Assembly (NCBI RefSeq): GCF_014195325.1
Contig: NZ_JACIBK010000007.1
Coordinates: 124,001-188,000 of the forward strand
Length of the DNA stretch: 64,000 bases
Source of the DNA: Rhizobium sp. BK650
Lineage (GTDB): Bacteria > Pseudomonadota > Alphaproteobacteria > Rhizobiales > Rhizobiaceae
Direction of reading: 5' to 3'
Part shown: one piece after another, positions 15,917-25,807 of the stretch
How positions within the stretch are numbered: the first letter of the stretch is position 1
How the letters are laid out: every line of letters begins with the position of its first letter
The notes under the pieces: generated by a model
Databases searched by the model: none
What the model saw: the letters and a program-made list of their open reading frames with translations, nothing else
Told to the model about the DNA's origin: nothing
Program-made: the position numbers and the translations under genes

Positions 15917-16708
15917 TCAGGCAGCGAAATCGAAGTAGGCCACGACAGGCACGTGGTCGGACGGCTTTTCCCAGGCCCGCACATGCTTTTCGATCGCCGC
16001 TGACGTCAAGCGGTCCGCAGCTTCCGGCGACAGCATCAGATGATCGATGCGGATGCCGTTGTTCTTCTGCCAGGCGCCGGCTTGATAATCCCAGAAAGAA
16101 TAGAGCGCCGTCGCATCGGTTGTTGAACGCACCGCATCGACGAACCCGAGATTTTCGAGCCGCCGGAAAGATTCGCGCGTCTGCGGCAGGAAGAGAGCGT
16201 CGCTTGCCCAGACCTTCGGGTCGAAGCAATCATGCGGCTCGGGAATGACGTTGTAGTCGCCGGCGAGAATGAAAATTTCCTCGAATTCGAGACGCTCTGC
16301 CGCGAATTTGCGCAGGCGCTCCATCCAGGCGAGCTTGTACGGGTACTTTTCCGTTTCCGGTGGGTTGCCGTTTGGCAGATAGAGGCAGCAGACTCGTGCG
16401 ACCTTATTGCCGGGCAACGAGAACACGGCTTCGAGGAATCGCGCCTGCTCATCGAGCGGATCGCCGGGCAGGCCGCGATTGACCTCGGATGGCGAGCTCT
16501 TGGAAAGAATGGCAACGCCGTTGAACCCCTTCTGCCCATGCGTTTCCACATGGTAGCCGAGCGTTTCGATCTCCAGCCGAGGGAAACCTTCGTCGACCGT
16601 CTTGATTTCCTGCAGACAAACGATGTCAGGGCTGGAATCCCTCAGCCACTGCGTGAGGTTGTCGATACGCGCCTTGACGCCGTTGATGTTCCAGGTCGCG
16701 ATCTTCAT
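15917..16708 (-). CDS. xthA: Exodeoxyribonuclease III
   Basis: 263 residues. Removes 3' blocks and cuts at abasic sites in base excision repair. N-terminal MKIATWNING, the metal-binding E34 in LQEIK, AGDYNVIPEP in the middle, and the terminal SDHVPV (D251, H252) mark the endonuclease/exonuclease/phosphatase fold of the AP endonuclease type. Convergent with exoR, downstream of erpA on the same strand. Confidence 0.95.
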   Translation of the reverse strand: MKIATWNINGVKARIDNLTQWLRDSSPDIVCLQEIKTVDEGFPRLEIETLGYHVETHGQKGFNGVAILSKSSPSEVNRGLPGDPLDEQARFLEAVFSLPGNKVARVCCLYLPNGNPPETEKYPYKLAWMERLRKFAAERLEFEEIFILAGDYNVIPEPHDCFDPKVWASDALFLPQTRESFRRLENLGFVDAVRSTTDATALYSFWDYQAGAWQKNNGIRIDHLMLSPEAADRLTSAAIEKHVRAWEKPSDHVPVVAYFDFAA

Positions 16709-16774
16709 GGCTGTTACCTTGCTAACTCGGTCGGAGCTCTTTTATCGCGCTCCAGCGCCGGCCGACAAGACGAG

Positions 16775-16804
16775 AAACCGGCCGGAAGAAAATCTTCGGC
16801 CGGT
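16775..16804 (-). terminator. Terminator after erpA
   Basis: On the minus strand ACCGGCCGAAG pairs with CTTCCGGCCGGT around a short T-rich loop, followed by TTCTCG. It separates erpA from xthA. Confidence 0.7.
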
Positions 16805-16828
16805 TGGATGTGGAAAGCGGGTGTCGGG

Positions 16829-17161
16829 TCAGATTGCGAAGCTGGTGCCGCAGCCGCAGCTTGCCACCGCATTCGGATTCTTGATCTGGAAGGACTGGCC
16901 GAGCAGGTTGTCGACGAAATCGATCTCGGAACCGGCCATATAAACCAGCGAGAGGCTGTCGATCAGCACCTTGGCATTGTCCTTCTCAACGACGATGTCG
17001 TCCTCGTCGGCTGCATCCACGAGATCGAACTTGTAGGAAAAGCCCGAACAGCCGCCGCCTTCGACGGAAACGCGCAAGGCGCTCTTGCCGGGGTCGCTGC
17101 CGACGATGGCGGCAATCCGCTTTGCCGCGGCATCGGAAAGAGTTACATTCGCTTCAGTCAT
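16829..17161 (-). CDS. erpA: Iron-sulfur cluster carrier of the A type
   Basis: 110 residues from ATG 17161 (AGGAG upstream; a longer frame to 17200 is not needed). Three conserved cysteines bind the cluster: C38 in GGGCSGF and C102/C104 in CGCG. A-type carriers pass Fe-S clusters from the assembly scaffold to target enzymes. Annotated by analogy as ErpA; IscA or SufA cannot be ruled out from sequence alone. Divergent from dgt, as commonly seen in alphaproteobacteria. Confidence 0.9.
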   Translation of the reverse strand: MTEANVTLSDAAAKRIAAIVGSDPGKSALRVSVEGGGCSGFSYKFDLVDAADEDDIVVEKDNAKVLIDSLSLVYMAGSEIDFVDNLLGQSFQIKNPNAVASCGCGTSFAI

Positions 17162-17381
17162 TTTTGCTCCTGCCGGGGTCAAGATCCGGAGAGTATCCAT
17201 TTTAGACGTCCGATGTTCAAACGCATGATATCAAAGAAACTTATCATGTTCCTTCCGTGAAGGACAGGATCTGGCGAAGCGGTCGGTAAAGCGCCTCTTT
17301 GCCGTTTCTATGGACTATAGGTATGAAGAGCGGGAAGCGGCGTCAATGGGCAAGGCCGCAACGCGTTAGTGACGGTGAAGA

Positions 17382-18599
17382 ATGACCTTCGACAGGCAGG
17401 CATTGGGTTTCGGCTATGGGGAACGGGCGGTCTATTCGGCAGACCCCTGGAACTCGCGTGGGCGCCTCTATCCGGAGAGCGGCAGCCCGACGCGCTCCGA
17501 TTTCCAGCGTGACCGCGATCGCATCGTCCATACGACGGCCTTCCGCCGGCTGAAGCATAAGACTCAGGTTTTCATCGCCCAGGACGGCGACCACTACCGT
17601 ACGCGCCTCACGCATACGATCGAGGTGGCACAGATCGCCCGTGCACTTGCCCGGGCCCTGAAGGTCGACGAGGATCTCGCCGAAGGCGTGGCGCTCGTCC
17701 ACGATTTCGGCCACACGCCTTTCGGCCATACCGGCGAGGATGCGCTGCATGAAGAGTTGCTGCCTTACGGTGGCTTCGACCACAATGCTCAATCCTTGCG
17801 CATCGTCACCAAACTCGAGCGGCGTTATGCCGAATTCGATGGCATCAACCTGACTTGGGAAAGCCTCGAAGGCCTCGTCAAGCACAATGGCCCGCTGTTG
17901 ACGGCCGATGGTGTCGGCACGCGCGGACCGGTGCCGCAGCCGATTCTCGACTATTGCGAGCTGCATGATCTGGAGCTCGCGAGCTATGCAAGCCTTGAGG
18001 CCCAGGTGGCGGCGATCGCCGACGACATCGCCTACAATACGCACGATATCGACGACGGCCTGCGCTCAGGTTATTTGAATTTCGAGATGCTGGAGGAAAT
18101 TCCGTTCCTCGCCGGCCTGATGGCGGAGGTGAGGGAGCGGTACCCGCATCTGGAGCCCAGCCGCTTCACGCATGAAATCATGCGTCGCCAGATCACCCGC
18201 ATGGTAGAGGACGTCATCGGCGTCGCGCAGAATCGCCTTGCAGAGCTGAAACCGCAGACGGCCGACGACATTCGCAAGGCCGATCATGTGATTGCGACGT
18301 TCTCAGCCGAAATGGCCGAAACCGACAGGCAGATCAAGGCGATGCTCTTCAAGCGCATCTATCGAAATCCTGACATCATGCGCATCCGCGCCGGTGCCGC
18401 CCAGATCGTCAAGGATCTCTTCGGTGCCTACATGGCCAATCCTCAGGAAATGCAAAGTCATTACTGGGTGGATTACATCGCCGGTCTGTCGGATGCCCCG
18501 AAGGCCCGGCATGTCGGCGATTATCTGGCCGGTATGACGGACACTTACGCCATCAGTGCCCACAGGCGATTGTTTGACCATACTCCGGATTTGCGATAG
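17382..18599 (+). CDS. dgt: dGTP triphosphohydrolase-like protein
   Basis: 405 residues. HD-domain phosphohydrolase: H78 in RLTHT, H107-D108 in LVHDFGH, and GHTGED following. The N-terminal SRGRLYPE and FQRDRDRIVH are typical. Splits dGTP (or another dNTP) to the nucleoside and triphosphate, controlling nucleotide pools. The C-terminal half, with YWVDYIAGLSD, is also conserved. Followed by argS after 62 bases. Confidence 0.92.
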   Translation: MTFDRQALGFGYGERAVYSADPWNSRGRLYPESGSPTRSDFQRDRDRIVHTTAFRRLKHKTQVFIAQDGDHYRTRLTHTIEVAQIARALARALKVDEDLAEGVALVHDFGHTPFGHTGEDALHEELLPYGGFDHNAQSLRIVTKLERRYAEFDGINLTWESLEGLVKHNGPLLTADGVGTRGPVPQPILDYCELHDLELASYASLEAQVAAIADDIAYNTHDIDDGLRSGYLNFEMLEEIPFLAGLMAEVRERYPHLEPSRFTHEIMRRQITRMVEDVIGVAQNRLAELKPQTADDIRKADHVIATFSAEMAETDRQIKAMLFKRIYRNPDIMRIRAGAAQIVKDLFGAYMANPQEMQSHYWVDYIAGLSDAPKARHVGDYLAGMTDTYAISAHRRLFDHTPDLR

Positions 18600-18661
18600 G
18601 CAGCGGGCGCCCGGCGGCCGCCGGCTACCCTATTGGCACAGCCTGTGCATGGAAGAGTGCG

Positions 18662-20419
18662 ATGAATCTTTTTACCGATTTTGAAGCCAGGATTAAAAAC
18701 GCCCTTGAACAGCTCGATCTGGTCAAGGAAAAGCGATCCGAGCTCGATTTCGGCCGCATTGCCGTAGAGCCGCCGCGTGATGCGAGCCATGGCGATGTCG
18801 CGACCAACGCCGCCATGGTACTTGCCAAGCCGCTCGGCACCAACCCGCGGGCGCTCGCCGAAATCATCATCGCTAAGCTTCAGGAAGACACCGACGTCGC
18901 CGAGGTCTCAGTCGCCGGGCCGGGCTTCATTAACATCAGGCTCTCCGTCAGCTACTGGCAGCGCCTGCTTGCCTCGATGATCGAGTCGGGCACCGGTTAT
19001 GGCCGCTCCGGGCTGGGACAGGGCAAAAAGGTCAATGTCGAATATGTATCGGCCAATCCGACTGGTCCGATGCATGTCGGCCATTGCCGCGGCGCCGTCG
19101 TCGGCGATGCACTGGCAAACCTGCTTGCTTTCGCCGGCTACCATGTCGTCAAGGAATATTATATCAACGACGCCGGTTCGCAGATCGATGTGCTCGCGCG
19201 CTCGGTCTTCTTGCGTTACCGTGAGGCACTCGGCGAGAAGATCGGCGAGATCCCGTCCGGCCTCTATCCGGGCGACTACTTGGTCCCAGTTGGCGAATCC
19301 CTCGCATCAGAATATGGCGTGCGCCTGCACAACATGCCGGAAGAACAGTGGATGCCGATCGTCAAGGATCGGGCGATCGAGATGATGATGGCGATGATCC
19401 GCGAGGATCTTGCGGCCCTCAACGTTCACCACGACATCTTCTTCTCGGAGCGCGCGCTGCATGCCAATGGGGCTGCCGCGATCCGCACCGCCATCAACGA
19501 CCTGACCTTCAAGGGTTATGTCTACAAGGGCGCGCTGCCGCCGCCGAAGGGCCAGTTGCCCGAGGACTGGGAAGACCGCGAGCAGACTCTTTTCCGTTCG
19601 ACCGAGGTCGGTGACGATATCGATCGCCCGCTCATCAAATCGGATGGCTCCTATACCTATTTCGCTGCCGACGTCGCTTACTTCAAGAACAAGTTCGACC
19701 GCGGCTTCGACGAGATGATCTATGTGCTCGGCGCCGACCATGGCGGCTACGTGAAGCGCCTCGAGGCGGTGGCGCGTGCCGTTTCAGAAGGTAAGGCGAA
19801 GTTGACGGTGCTGCTCTGCCAGCTCGTCAAGCTGTTCCGCAACGGCGAGCCGGTCAAGATGTCGAAGCGTTCAGGCGATTTTGTCACATTGCGCGAGGTG
19901 GTCGAGGAAGTCGGACGTGATTCGGTCCGCTTCATGATGCTCTATCGCAAAAATTCTGAGCCGCTTGACTTCGATTTTGCCAAAGTAACGGAACAGTCCA
20001 AAGATAATCCGGTCTTTTACGTGCAGTATGCGCATGCCCGCTGCATGTCCGTCTTCCGGCAGGCGAAGGAAGCCTTCCCGGATCTTTCGCCGACGCCGGG
20101 ACTGTTGGCGCAATCCGTTGCAGGCATTACGGATTCGGCCGAATTGCAGCTGATTGCCAAGGCTGCAGAATTCCCGCGTATTGTCGAAAGTGCAGCCCAG
20201 TCTCAAGAGCCGCATCGTATCGCTTTTTACCTCTATGATCTTGCCAGCACCTTCCATGCGCACTGGAACAAAGGTAAAGATCAGACCGAATTACGATTTG
20301 TTAACGATAAGAACCGAGAATCGAGTATTGCCAGACTTGGGCTGGTGTACGCCGTCGCGTCGGTTTTGAAGTCGGGACTTGCCATTACTGGCACTGCCGC
20401 ACCGGACGAAATGCGATAA
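18662..20419 (+). CDS. argS: Arginyl-tRNA synthetase
   Basis: 585 residues, the family length. Charges tRNA-Arg. Class I signature HVGH at 138-141 within VEYVSANPTGPMHVG; MSKRSGDF replaces a strict KMSKS, as is common in ArgRS. The C-terminal DALR-type anticodon-binding helices include FYVQYAHAR. The SPOR-protein frame opens inside its end but is expected to start after the stop. Confidence 0.97.
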   Translation: MNLFTDFEARIKNALEQLDLVKEKRSELDFGRIAVEPPRDASHGDVATNAAMVLAKPLGTNPRALAEIIIAKLQEDTDVAEVSVAGPGFINIRLSVSYWQRLLASMIESGTGYGRSGLGQGKKVNVEYVSANPTGPMHVGHCRGAVVGDALANLLAFAGYHVVKEYYINDAGSQIDVLARSVFLRYREALGEKIGEIPSGLYPGDYLVPVGESLASEYGVRLHNMPEEQWMPIVKDRAIEMMMAMIREDLAALNVHHDIFFSERALHANGAAAIRTAINDLTFKGYVYKGALPPPKGQLPEDWEDREQTLFRSTEVGDDIDRPLIKSDGSYTYFAADVAYFKNKFDRGFDEMIYVLGADHGGYVKRLEAVARAVSEGKAKLTVLLCQLVKLFRNGEPVKMSKRSGDFVTLREVVEEVGRDSVRFMMLYRKNSEPLDFDFAKVTEQSKDNPVFYVQYAHARCMSVFRQAKEAFPDLSPTPGLLAQSVAGITDSAELQLIAKAAEFPRIVESAAQSQEPHRIAFYLYDLASTFHAHWNKGKDQTELRFVNDKNRESSIARLGLVYAVASVLKSGLAITGTAAPDEMR

Positions 20420-20480
20420 CGTCACCATTTCCCCACAATGCGCTGGCATCCGAGTGTTTGCGTTTTTGAGTGGGATGGGC

Positions 20481-23400
20481 ATGGCTGATAAACGACTTGC
20501 GTATGATACGCGTGGAAAAGACGATATGTTTGCCGACGATGATCCGTTGGCAGAACTCGCTCGAATCGTTGGCTTTGAACCCCGCGTCGCGGCCAATACC
20601 GTAAACGAACCCGTACGGCAGGAGCCGGCTCTCAATCTCGAAGACGAGCTTCTCCGCGAGTTTGAGCGTTATGATACGCCACGCCCGCTGGCTGCTCTCG
20701 ACCATCCGGCCGATCCGGCTGCTCAGGAAGTCGAAGCTTACGACTATGTCGAGCCCGTCCAGGACGAGATACCCTCGATCGGCGAGGAGCTGATTGGAGG
20801 CGATTTCGAGGCGCCCGTCGTCGAGTCGGAACTTCCGGAGGCGGTCGCTGTCGCTCCTGAGGTGGATGCTCCCGAACCTCTCGCCCCCGCCTGGGAAGCG
20901 CCTGTCGCAACCGATCGGACGCCGGCCCCGTCCAAGCCTGTCGCCGTGGAGCCTCCCGCTACTTTCACGGCCTATGGCGGCGCTCGCGATCTGATTGAGG
21001 AGCTGGAGCTTTCCATCGGTGGTGCTCTTCCTTCGGCGCCCGCCGCTCAGCCACCGACGAAGGCGCCGCAGTGGTCGGCTGCCAGTATTCGTCTGCCGCT
21101 CGCCAACTTCCATGCGCCGCGCCGTGAGGAGCCAGTTGTCGAGACACCGATTGTCGAGCCGGCTCCGGTTGAAGCCTTTGCCGCCGAACCTGCATTTGTG
21201 ACCGAGGCGGAGTTCACGGTCGAACCTGAAGTGGCTGTGCCCGGTGTCCCTGAGGAGCCCCTGCCGGTCGCTGCAGTCGAAGCTGCGGATTTCGAGCCAG
21301 TTGCCGCATCCTTCGGCTTTCCGGCCGAAATCGATCGCCACGAGGAAGTCGCTCTTCCCGAAGAACCTGTTGCATCCTTCGAGGACGTTTCTGCCTTCGA
21401 GGAGGCGGTTGAGCCTGCCAGTTCCGGTTTCGACCTAATTGCGGCGGCAGCCGAAGGTGATGTTCATCCGGATGCTGCGCTCACCGAAGCACTGCCTGAG
21501 CCTGCTTTTGACGCCGACGCTTTTGATCTTGACGATCTTTTGGCGGATGTCTCCCGTTACCCGGTGCCGCAGCGCGCCTCATCGTCCGTTGCGCATGAAT
21601 CTGTTGCCACTGCATCTGAGCCCGTCGTCGCGCCGGCATCGCAGCCCGCGCCAATTTCCGCTGCTCCCGCTTTCCAGGCTGCCGTCTTCGAAGCACCAGT
21701 ATTCGAGGCCCCTGTAACCGACGCCCCCGTAATCGAGGCCCCGGTAATCGGGGCACCGGTCTTTGAGGCGCCCGTCGCTCGCGCACCCGTGCAGCCGACG
21801 GTCATTGCGCCTGTGCCGATGAGCCGCGCGACGCCCGTTCTTCGCCAGTCCGAAACGACGAAGCCGGTCGCTCGGGAACCGGTCGAGCCGGTCCCGCAGC
21901 CAATCGCGCCTGCGCCGGTCGTCGCCCGCCAGCCGGAACCGGAAGCGGAAGAACCCTTTGCCGGTCACGACTTCGAGCTCGATCTTGCTGGTATCGAACT
22001 GGAGCTTGCCGATCTCGATTTTTCCGAGCCACCTGCTCCGCAGCCGAAGCCAGAACCGGTGCGTGCAGCGCCCGTGACCGCGGCACAGCCTGTGCCGCGT
22101 CCGCAGCCGGCACCGGTATTTGTGCCGGAACCGCAGCCTGCTCCGGCGAGTTACGCCAAGCCTGCAGCGGCAAGCGAATCGACGGAAGATCTGCCCTTCG
22201 ATCCGTCGATGATCTCTGATCCGGAAGATCGTCCGGAGACGGTCGAAGACATGCATGTTCCGTCGTTGCCGCCTGTCGAGCACCCGGAACCGGTTGCCAA
22301 GACTGCCGACTTCGATTTCGATCTCGATGCCGAGATCGCAAGCTTCTTCGAGCCCGCCAAACGGCAGGAGAAGGCCTCGGCCGCCCCCGCCTGGGCACCT
22401 CCGGCTGCTGCTGCGGCCGCCGCCGCTGTGGTTAAACCGGCAAGCACCGCCTTCTCTGACGGTCTTGATGATTTCGAACGCGCGTTGGAAGAAGACTTCC
22501 GCCGCAGCGTACGCGAACCGGTAGAGCGCCGCGAGAACGTTTCCGAAGTCCATATCGAATCCGCAGGCCAGACCGCGGATTTCAATCGCGCCCGCTCTAT
22601 GCGCCGGCTGCTGGCCGCAGCCGCCGTGCTCGTCGTTTTTGCCGGTGGCGCATATGGTGTCTATAGTTGGGTTTCAAATGGTCCTGGCCTCAGCATCGTC
22701 AGCTCCGGCGAACCGCGCGTCATTGCGGCCGACAAGGATCCTGTAAAGGTCGTTCCTGAGAATCCCGGCGGCAAGACCGTGCCCAACCAGGATAAAGCCG
22801 TCTATGATCGGGTTGCAGGTGCTGCCGAACAGCCAAAACAGAAAGCACTCGTCTCCTCCGACGAGGCGCCGGTCGATGTCGTCCAGCGCACGCTGACGCC
22901 GGAAGTCTCGCCCGAAGATGATGAAGGCAGTGCTGATCCGGTCATGCCGACCGCAGTCGGCGAAACGCAGGATCCGCGCCTCTTGCCCGATCGCAACGCG
23001 GCTTCGGACGCCGCCGCTGCCGGCGACGATGCGGCACCGTCCGTTTCGCCTCGCAAGGTCCGTACGATGATCGTCAAGCCCGACGGTACGCTGGTCGCCC
23101 GCGAAGAGCCGGCGCCCGCCGAGAAATCCGCACCGGCCAACGAAGTGGCATCGGCAACCCCGGGACCCCAGCCGGCGGCGACGCCTTCTGCAGCAAGCTT
23201 CCCTGCAAGCACTGGCAATCACGCGGCTTCCAGCGCGGTTCCGCCTGTCGGGGCGCAGCCTGCAAGCCAGCCGGCTCAGACGACGGCCAAGGTGTCAGAG
23301 GCGAATGTCGCCAATGCAAACCAGGCCAATCCGCCGGTTCGCGCCGTGAAAACGACGCCGGTCGCTGACGCGGCTTCCGCCGCGACGACCGATACGGCGC

Positions 23401-23801
23401 CTGTCCCGACCGCTCGCCCAGCCGATCAGTCTGTCAACGTCGTTGGCACGGTAACCGAGAATGGCAATGTTCGCCCGACGCCTCCGCAGAAGCCGACGCA
23501 GGTCGCTTCTGTAGCACCGGCAGCCGCCGCTGCGCAGCCGGCTTCTGTCGCCGCAGCCGGCGGCTATGGCATCCAGATTGCATCGCTGCCATCGGAAGAT
23601 GAGGCGAAGAAATCCTATGCCGGCCTGTTGAAAAAGTTCGCAGGCGTACTCAGTGGCCGCGCTTATGAGATCCGCAAGGCAGATATCGCCGGCAAGGGCA
23701 CGTTCTATCGCGTCCGAATCCCTGCGGGTTCCAAGGACGAAGCTGCCGCCCTTTGCGAGCAGTATCGTTCCGCCGGCGGAAGCTGCCTGATCTCCAAATA
23801 A
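20481..23801 (+). CDS. Large SPOR-domain cell-envelope protein
   Basis: 1106 residues from ATG 20481; another ATG at 20475 is less well spaced from its ribosome site. Residues 1-700 are acidic, Pro/Ala/Glu-rich and probably disordered, with a run of APV units around residues 400-435 (FEAPV, IEAPV, IGAPV). A single transmembrane helix lies at ~709-727, and the C-terminal ~80 residues form a SPOR domain (GYGIQIASLPSEDEAKKSY to GGSCLIS). SPOR domains bind denuded peptidoglycan at division sites. The order argS-SPOR-nagZ-scpAB is a known rhizobial layout. The large cytoplasmic part presumably binds partners of the division machine. Confidence 0.85.
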   Translation: MADKRLAYDTRGKDDMFADDDPLAELARIVGFEPRVAANTVNEPVRQEPALNLEDELLREFERYDTPRPLAALDHPADPAAQEVEAYDYVEPVQDEIPSIGEELIGGDFEAPVVESELPEAVAVAPEVDAPEPLAPAWEAPVATDRTPAPSKPVAVEPPATFTAYGGARDLIEELELSIGGALPSAPAAQPPTKAPQWSAASIRLPLANFHAPRREEPVVETPIVEPAPVEAFAAEPAFVTEAEFTVEPEVAVPGVPEEPLPVAAVEAADFEPVAASFGFPAEIDRHEEVALPEEPVASFEDVSAFEEAVEPASSGFDLIAAAAEGDVHPDAALTEALPEPAFDADAFDLDDLLADVSRYPVPQRASSSVAHESVATASEPVVAPASQPAPISAAPAFQAAVFEAPVFEAPVTDAPVIEAPVIGAPVFEAPVARAPVQPTVIAPVPMSRATPVLRQSETTKPVAREPVEPVPQPIAPAPVVARQPEPEAEEPFAGHDFELDLAGIELELADLDFSEPPAPQPKPEPVRAAPVTAAQPVPRPQPAPVFVPEPQPAPASYAKPAAASESTEDLPFDPSMISDPEDRPETVEDMHVPSLPPVEHPEPVAKTADFDFDLDAEIASFFEPAKRQEKASAAPAWAPPAAAAAAAAVVKPASTAFSDGLDDFERALEEDFRRSVREPVERRENVSEVHIESAGQTADFNRARSMRRLLAAAAVLVVFAGGAYGVYSWVSNGPGLSIVSSGEPRVIAADKDPVKVVPENPGGKTVPNQDKAVYDRVAGAAEQPKQKALVSSDEAPVDVVQRTLTPEVSPEDDEGSADPVMPTAVGETQDPRLLPDRNAASDAAAAGDDAAPSVSPRKVRTMIVKPDGTLVAREEPAPAEKSAPANEVASATPGPQPAATPSAASFPASTGNHAASSAVPPVGAQPASQPAQTTAKVSEANVANANQANPPVRAVKTTPVADAASAATTDTAPVPTARPADQSVNVVGTVTENGNVRPTPPQKPTQVASVAPAAAAAQPASVAAAGGYGIQIASLPSEDEAKKSYAGLLKKFAGVLSGRAYEIRKADIAGKGTFYRVRIPAGSKDEAAALCEQYRSAGGSCLISK

Positions 23802-23824
23802 GCTCTTTGGCTTCTCCTATTAGA

Positions 23825-23851
23825 ACGGCGGGCTGGTCCCGCCGTTTTTTT
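23825..23851 (+). terminator. Terminator after the SPOR gene
   Basis: ACGGCGGG and CCCGCCGT with a CTGGT loop, then six T. Confidence 0.88.
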
Positions 23852-23907
23852 GTGGGGTCGCGCTTGACCTCGCTCGCATTTCGCCTCGCGCCCTTTATGA
23901 TTCGGGT

Positions 23908-24921
23908 ATGACCGAATCAAAAGCAATGATCCTTGGCTGCAGCGGCCTTAAGCTGACCGACGAAGAAAAGGCCTTTTACCGGGCTGAACGCCCGTGGGGC
24001 TTCATCCTCTTCGGGCGAAATATCTCAGAAGCGCAGCAGATTGACGATCTCATCGCCGAATTGCGCGACTGTGTCGGCTGGCATGCGCCAGTGCTGATCG
24101 ATCAGGAAGGAGGGCGCGTCCAGCGCATACGACCACCGATCCTGCAGCACTATCCGCCGGGGCAAGCGCTTGGCGATCTCTATCGCCGCGATCGGGCTCT
24201 TGGCTTGCGCGCCGCCTGGCTGATGTCGCGCCTGCATGCCTTCGACCTTCAGAAATTCGGTATCAACGTCGATTGCCTGCCGGTGCTCGACGTGCCGATC
24301 GAGGGCAGCAGCAATGTCATCGGCAACAGGGCCTATGGCGGCGATCCCGTGACCGTTACGGAGATGGGCCGATCGGCTGCCGAAGGGCTGAAAGCTGGTG
24401 GCTTGCTGCCGGTCATGAAGCACATGCCGGGCCACGGGCGCGGATTCGCAGATTCGCATCTGGAATTGCCTGTCGTCACTACCTCCCGCGAGGAACTGGA
24501 AGCCCATGACTTCCCGCCCTTCGTCGCCATGAAAGACGAATTGATGGCAATGACCTGCCATGTCGTCTTCACGGCAATCGATCCGGATAATCCGGCGACC
24601 ACCTCGCGCAAGGTGATCGATCAGGTGATCCGCGGTGAGATCGGCTTCAAGGGGCTGTTGCTCTCTGACGATACTTCGATGAATGCGCTTTCAGGCACGA
24701 TCGGCGAACGTGCGGCGAATATCATTGCCGGCGGGTGTGATATCGTGCTGCACTGCAATGGTCATATGGACGAGATGCGCGAGGTCGTGGCAAATGTTCC
24801 GCCGCTGGCGGGGCTTGCTCGCGAGCGGGCGCAGGCGGTCGAGGAAGGCTTCCCGACACCGGACGCAACGGATGAGGCGACGGTAAGGGCAGAATTCGAC
24901 GCCATGTTTGCGTCAGCTTAG
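23908..24921 (+). CDS. nagZ: Beta-N-acetylhexosaminidase
   Basis: 337 residues, glycosyl hydrolase family 3. Releases N-acetylglucosamine from anhydro-muropeptides in cell-wall recycling, in the cytoplasm. The family signature KHMPGHGRG begins at K171, and the nucleophile is D254 in LLSDDTSM. The N-terminal LTDEEKAFYRAERPWGFILF is standard. Its stop overlaps the open frame leading into scpA, so the two are co-transcribed. Confidence 0.95.
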   Translation: MTESKAMILGCSGLKLTDEEKAFYRAERPWGFILFGRNISEAQQIDDLIAELRDCVGWHAPVLIDQEGGRVQRIRPPILQHYPPGQALGDLYRRDRALGLRAAWLMSRLHAFDLQKFGINVDCLPVLDVPIEGSSNVIGNRAYGGDPVTVTEMGRSAAEGLKAGGLLPVMKHMPGHGRGFADSHLELPVVTTSREELEAHDFPPFVAMKDELMAMTCHVVFTAIDPDNPATTSRKVIDQVIRGEIGFKGLLLSDDTSMNALSGTIGERAANIIAGGCDIVLHCNGHMDEMREVVANVPPLAGLARERAQAVEEGFPTPDATDEATVRAEFDAMFASA

Positions 24922-24946
24922 GCAGAGGCCGGAGAGGCAGGGTAAA

Positions 24947-25807
24947 GTGAACACGATCAAGGGCACGGAGCGGTCTCAGGCGGCGTCAACGCCGATGGAC
25001 AGGCTATGGCAGGAGAACGGTTCAGAGCGCGCCAGCCACGAGCCGGCGCTGGTGATCGACGTTGCCGGCTTCGAAGGTCCGCTCGACCTGCTGCTTTATC
25101 TCGCCCGCAACCAGAAGGTCGATCTGTCGCGCATTTCGGTCCTGGCCCTTGCCGAGCAATATCTGCAGTTTATTGAAAGCGCCCGGCGCATTCGTATCGA
25201 GCTTGCCGCCGATTATCTCGTCATGGCGGCCTGGCTCGCCTACCTGAAATCTCGGTTGCTCATCCCGCAGCAGATCAAGGACGACGGTCCCTCGGGTGAG
25301 GAGATGGCCGCAACGCTTGCCTTCCGTCTGAAGCGGCTGGAAGCGATGCGTCAGGTTGCTGATGGTCTCGTCAATCGCAACAGGCTCGGTCGCGACATCT
25401 TTGCCCGCGGCGCGCCTGAGCACATTCCGGACCGCCAGCAATCTGCCTACGACGCCAATCTCTATGACCTTTTGAGCGCCTATGCGGCCTTGCGTCAGCG
25501 TCACGCGATCACCCAGGTAACGATCGAGCGGCGCAATGTCTGGTCGCTCACCGATGCCCGTGAGCTGCTGACCCAAATGATCGGCGATGTCGTCGACTGG
25601 ACGGCGCTTGAACAATATTTGCTGCGCTACCTTGCAAGTCCCGAGGAGCGCGTCACTGCCATTGCCAGTGCCTTTGCTGCTTCGTTGGAACTCGTGCGCG
25701 AAGGTAAGCTCGAAATACGCCAGGATGGCGCCTTCCAGCCAATCTATATGCGCCGAGGCCCGAAACATGCCACGCTGCAGGTGGTCGAACAGGAGCAGTC
25801 GGATTGA
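24947..25807 (+). CDS. scpA: Segregation and condensation protein A
   Basis: 286 residues if started at GTG 24947; ATG 24995 (MDRLWQEN) would give 270. ScpA is the kleisin that bridges SMC heads in the condensin complex. The conserved core VAGFEGPLDLLLYLARNQKVDL is followed by YLVMAAWLAYLKSRLLIP. The C-terminal winged helix is around AIASAFAASLELVREGKLEI. Directly overlaps scpB. Confidence 0.93.
   Translation: MNTIKGTERSQAASTPMDRLWQENGSERASHEPALVIDVAGFEGPLDLLLYLARNQKVDLSRISVLALAEQYLQFIESARRIRIELAADYLVMAAWLAYLKSRLLIPQQIKDDGPSGEEMAATLAFRLKRLEAMRQVADGLVNRNRLGRDIFARGAPEHIPDRQQSAYDANLYDLLSAYAALRQRHAITQVTIERRNVWSLTDARELLTQMIGDVVDWTALEQYLLRYLASPEERVTAIASAFAASLELVREGKLEIRQDGAFQPIYMRRGPKHATLQVVEQEQSD

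Noticed and set aside
15084..16229. 381-codon minus-strand frame
   Set aside because: Antisense to exoR and overlapping xthA; composition is that of a shadow frame.
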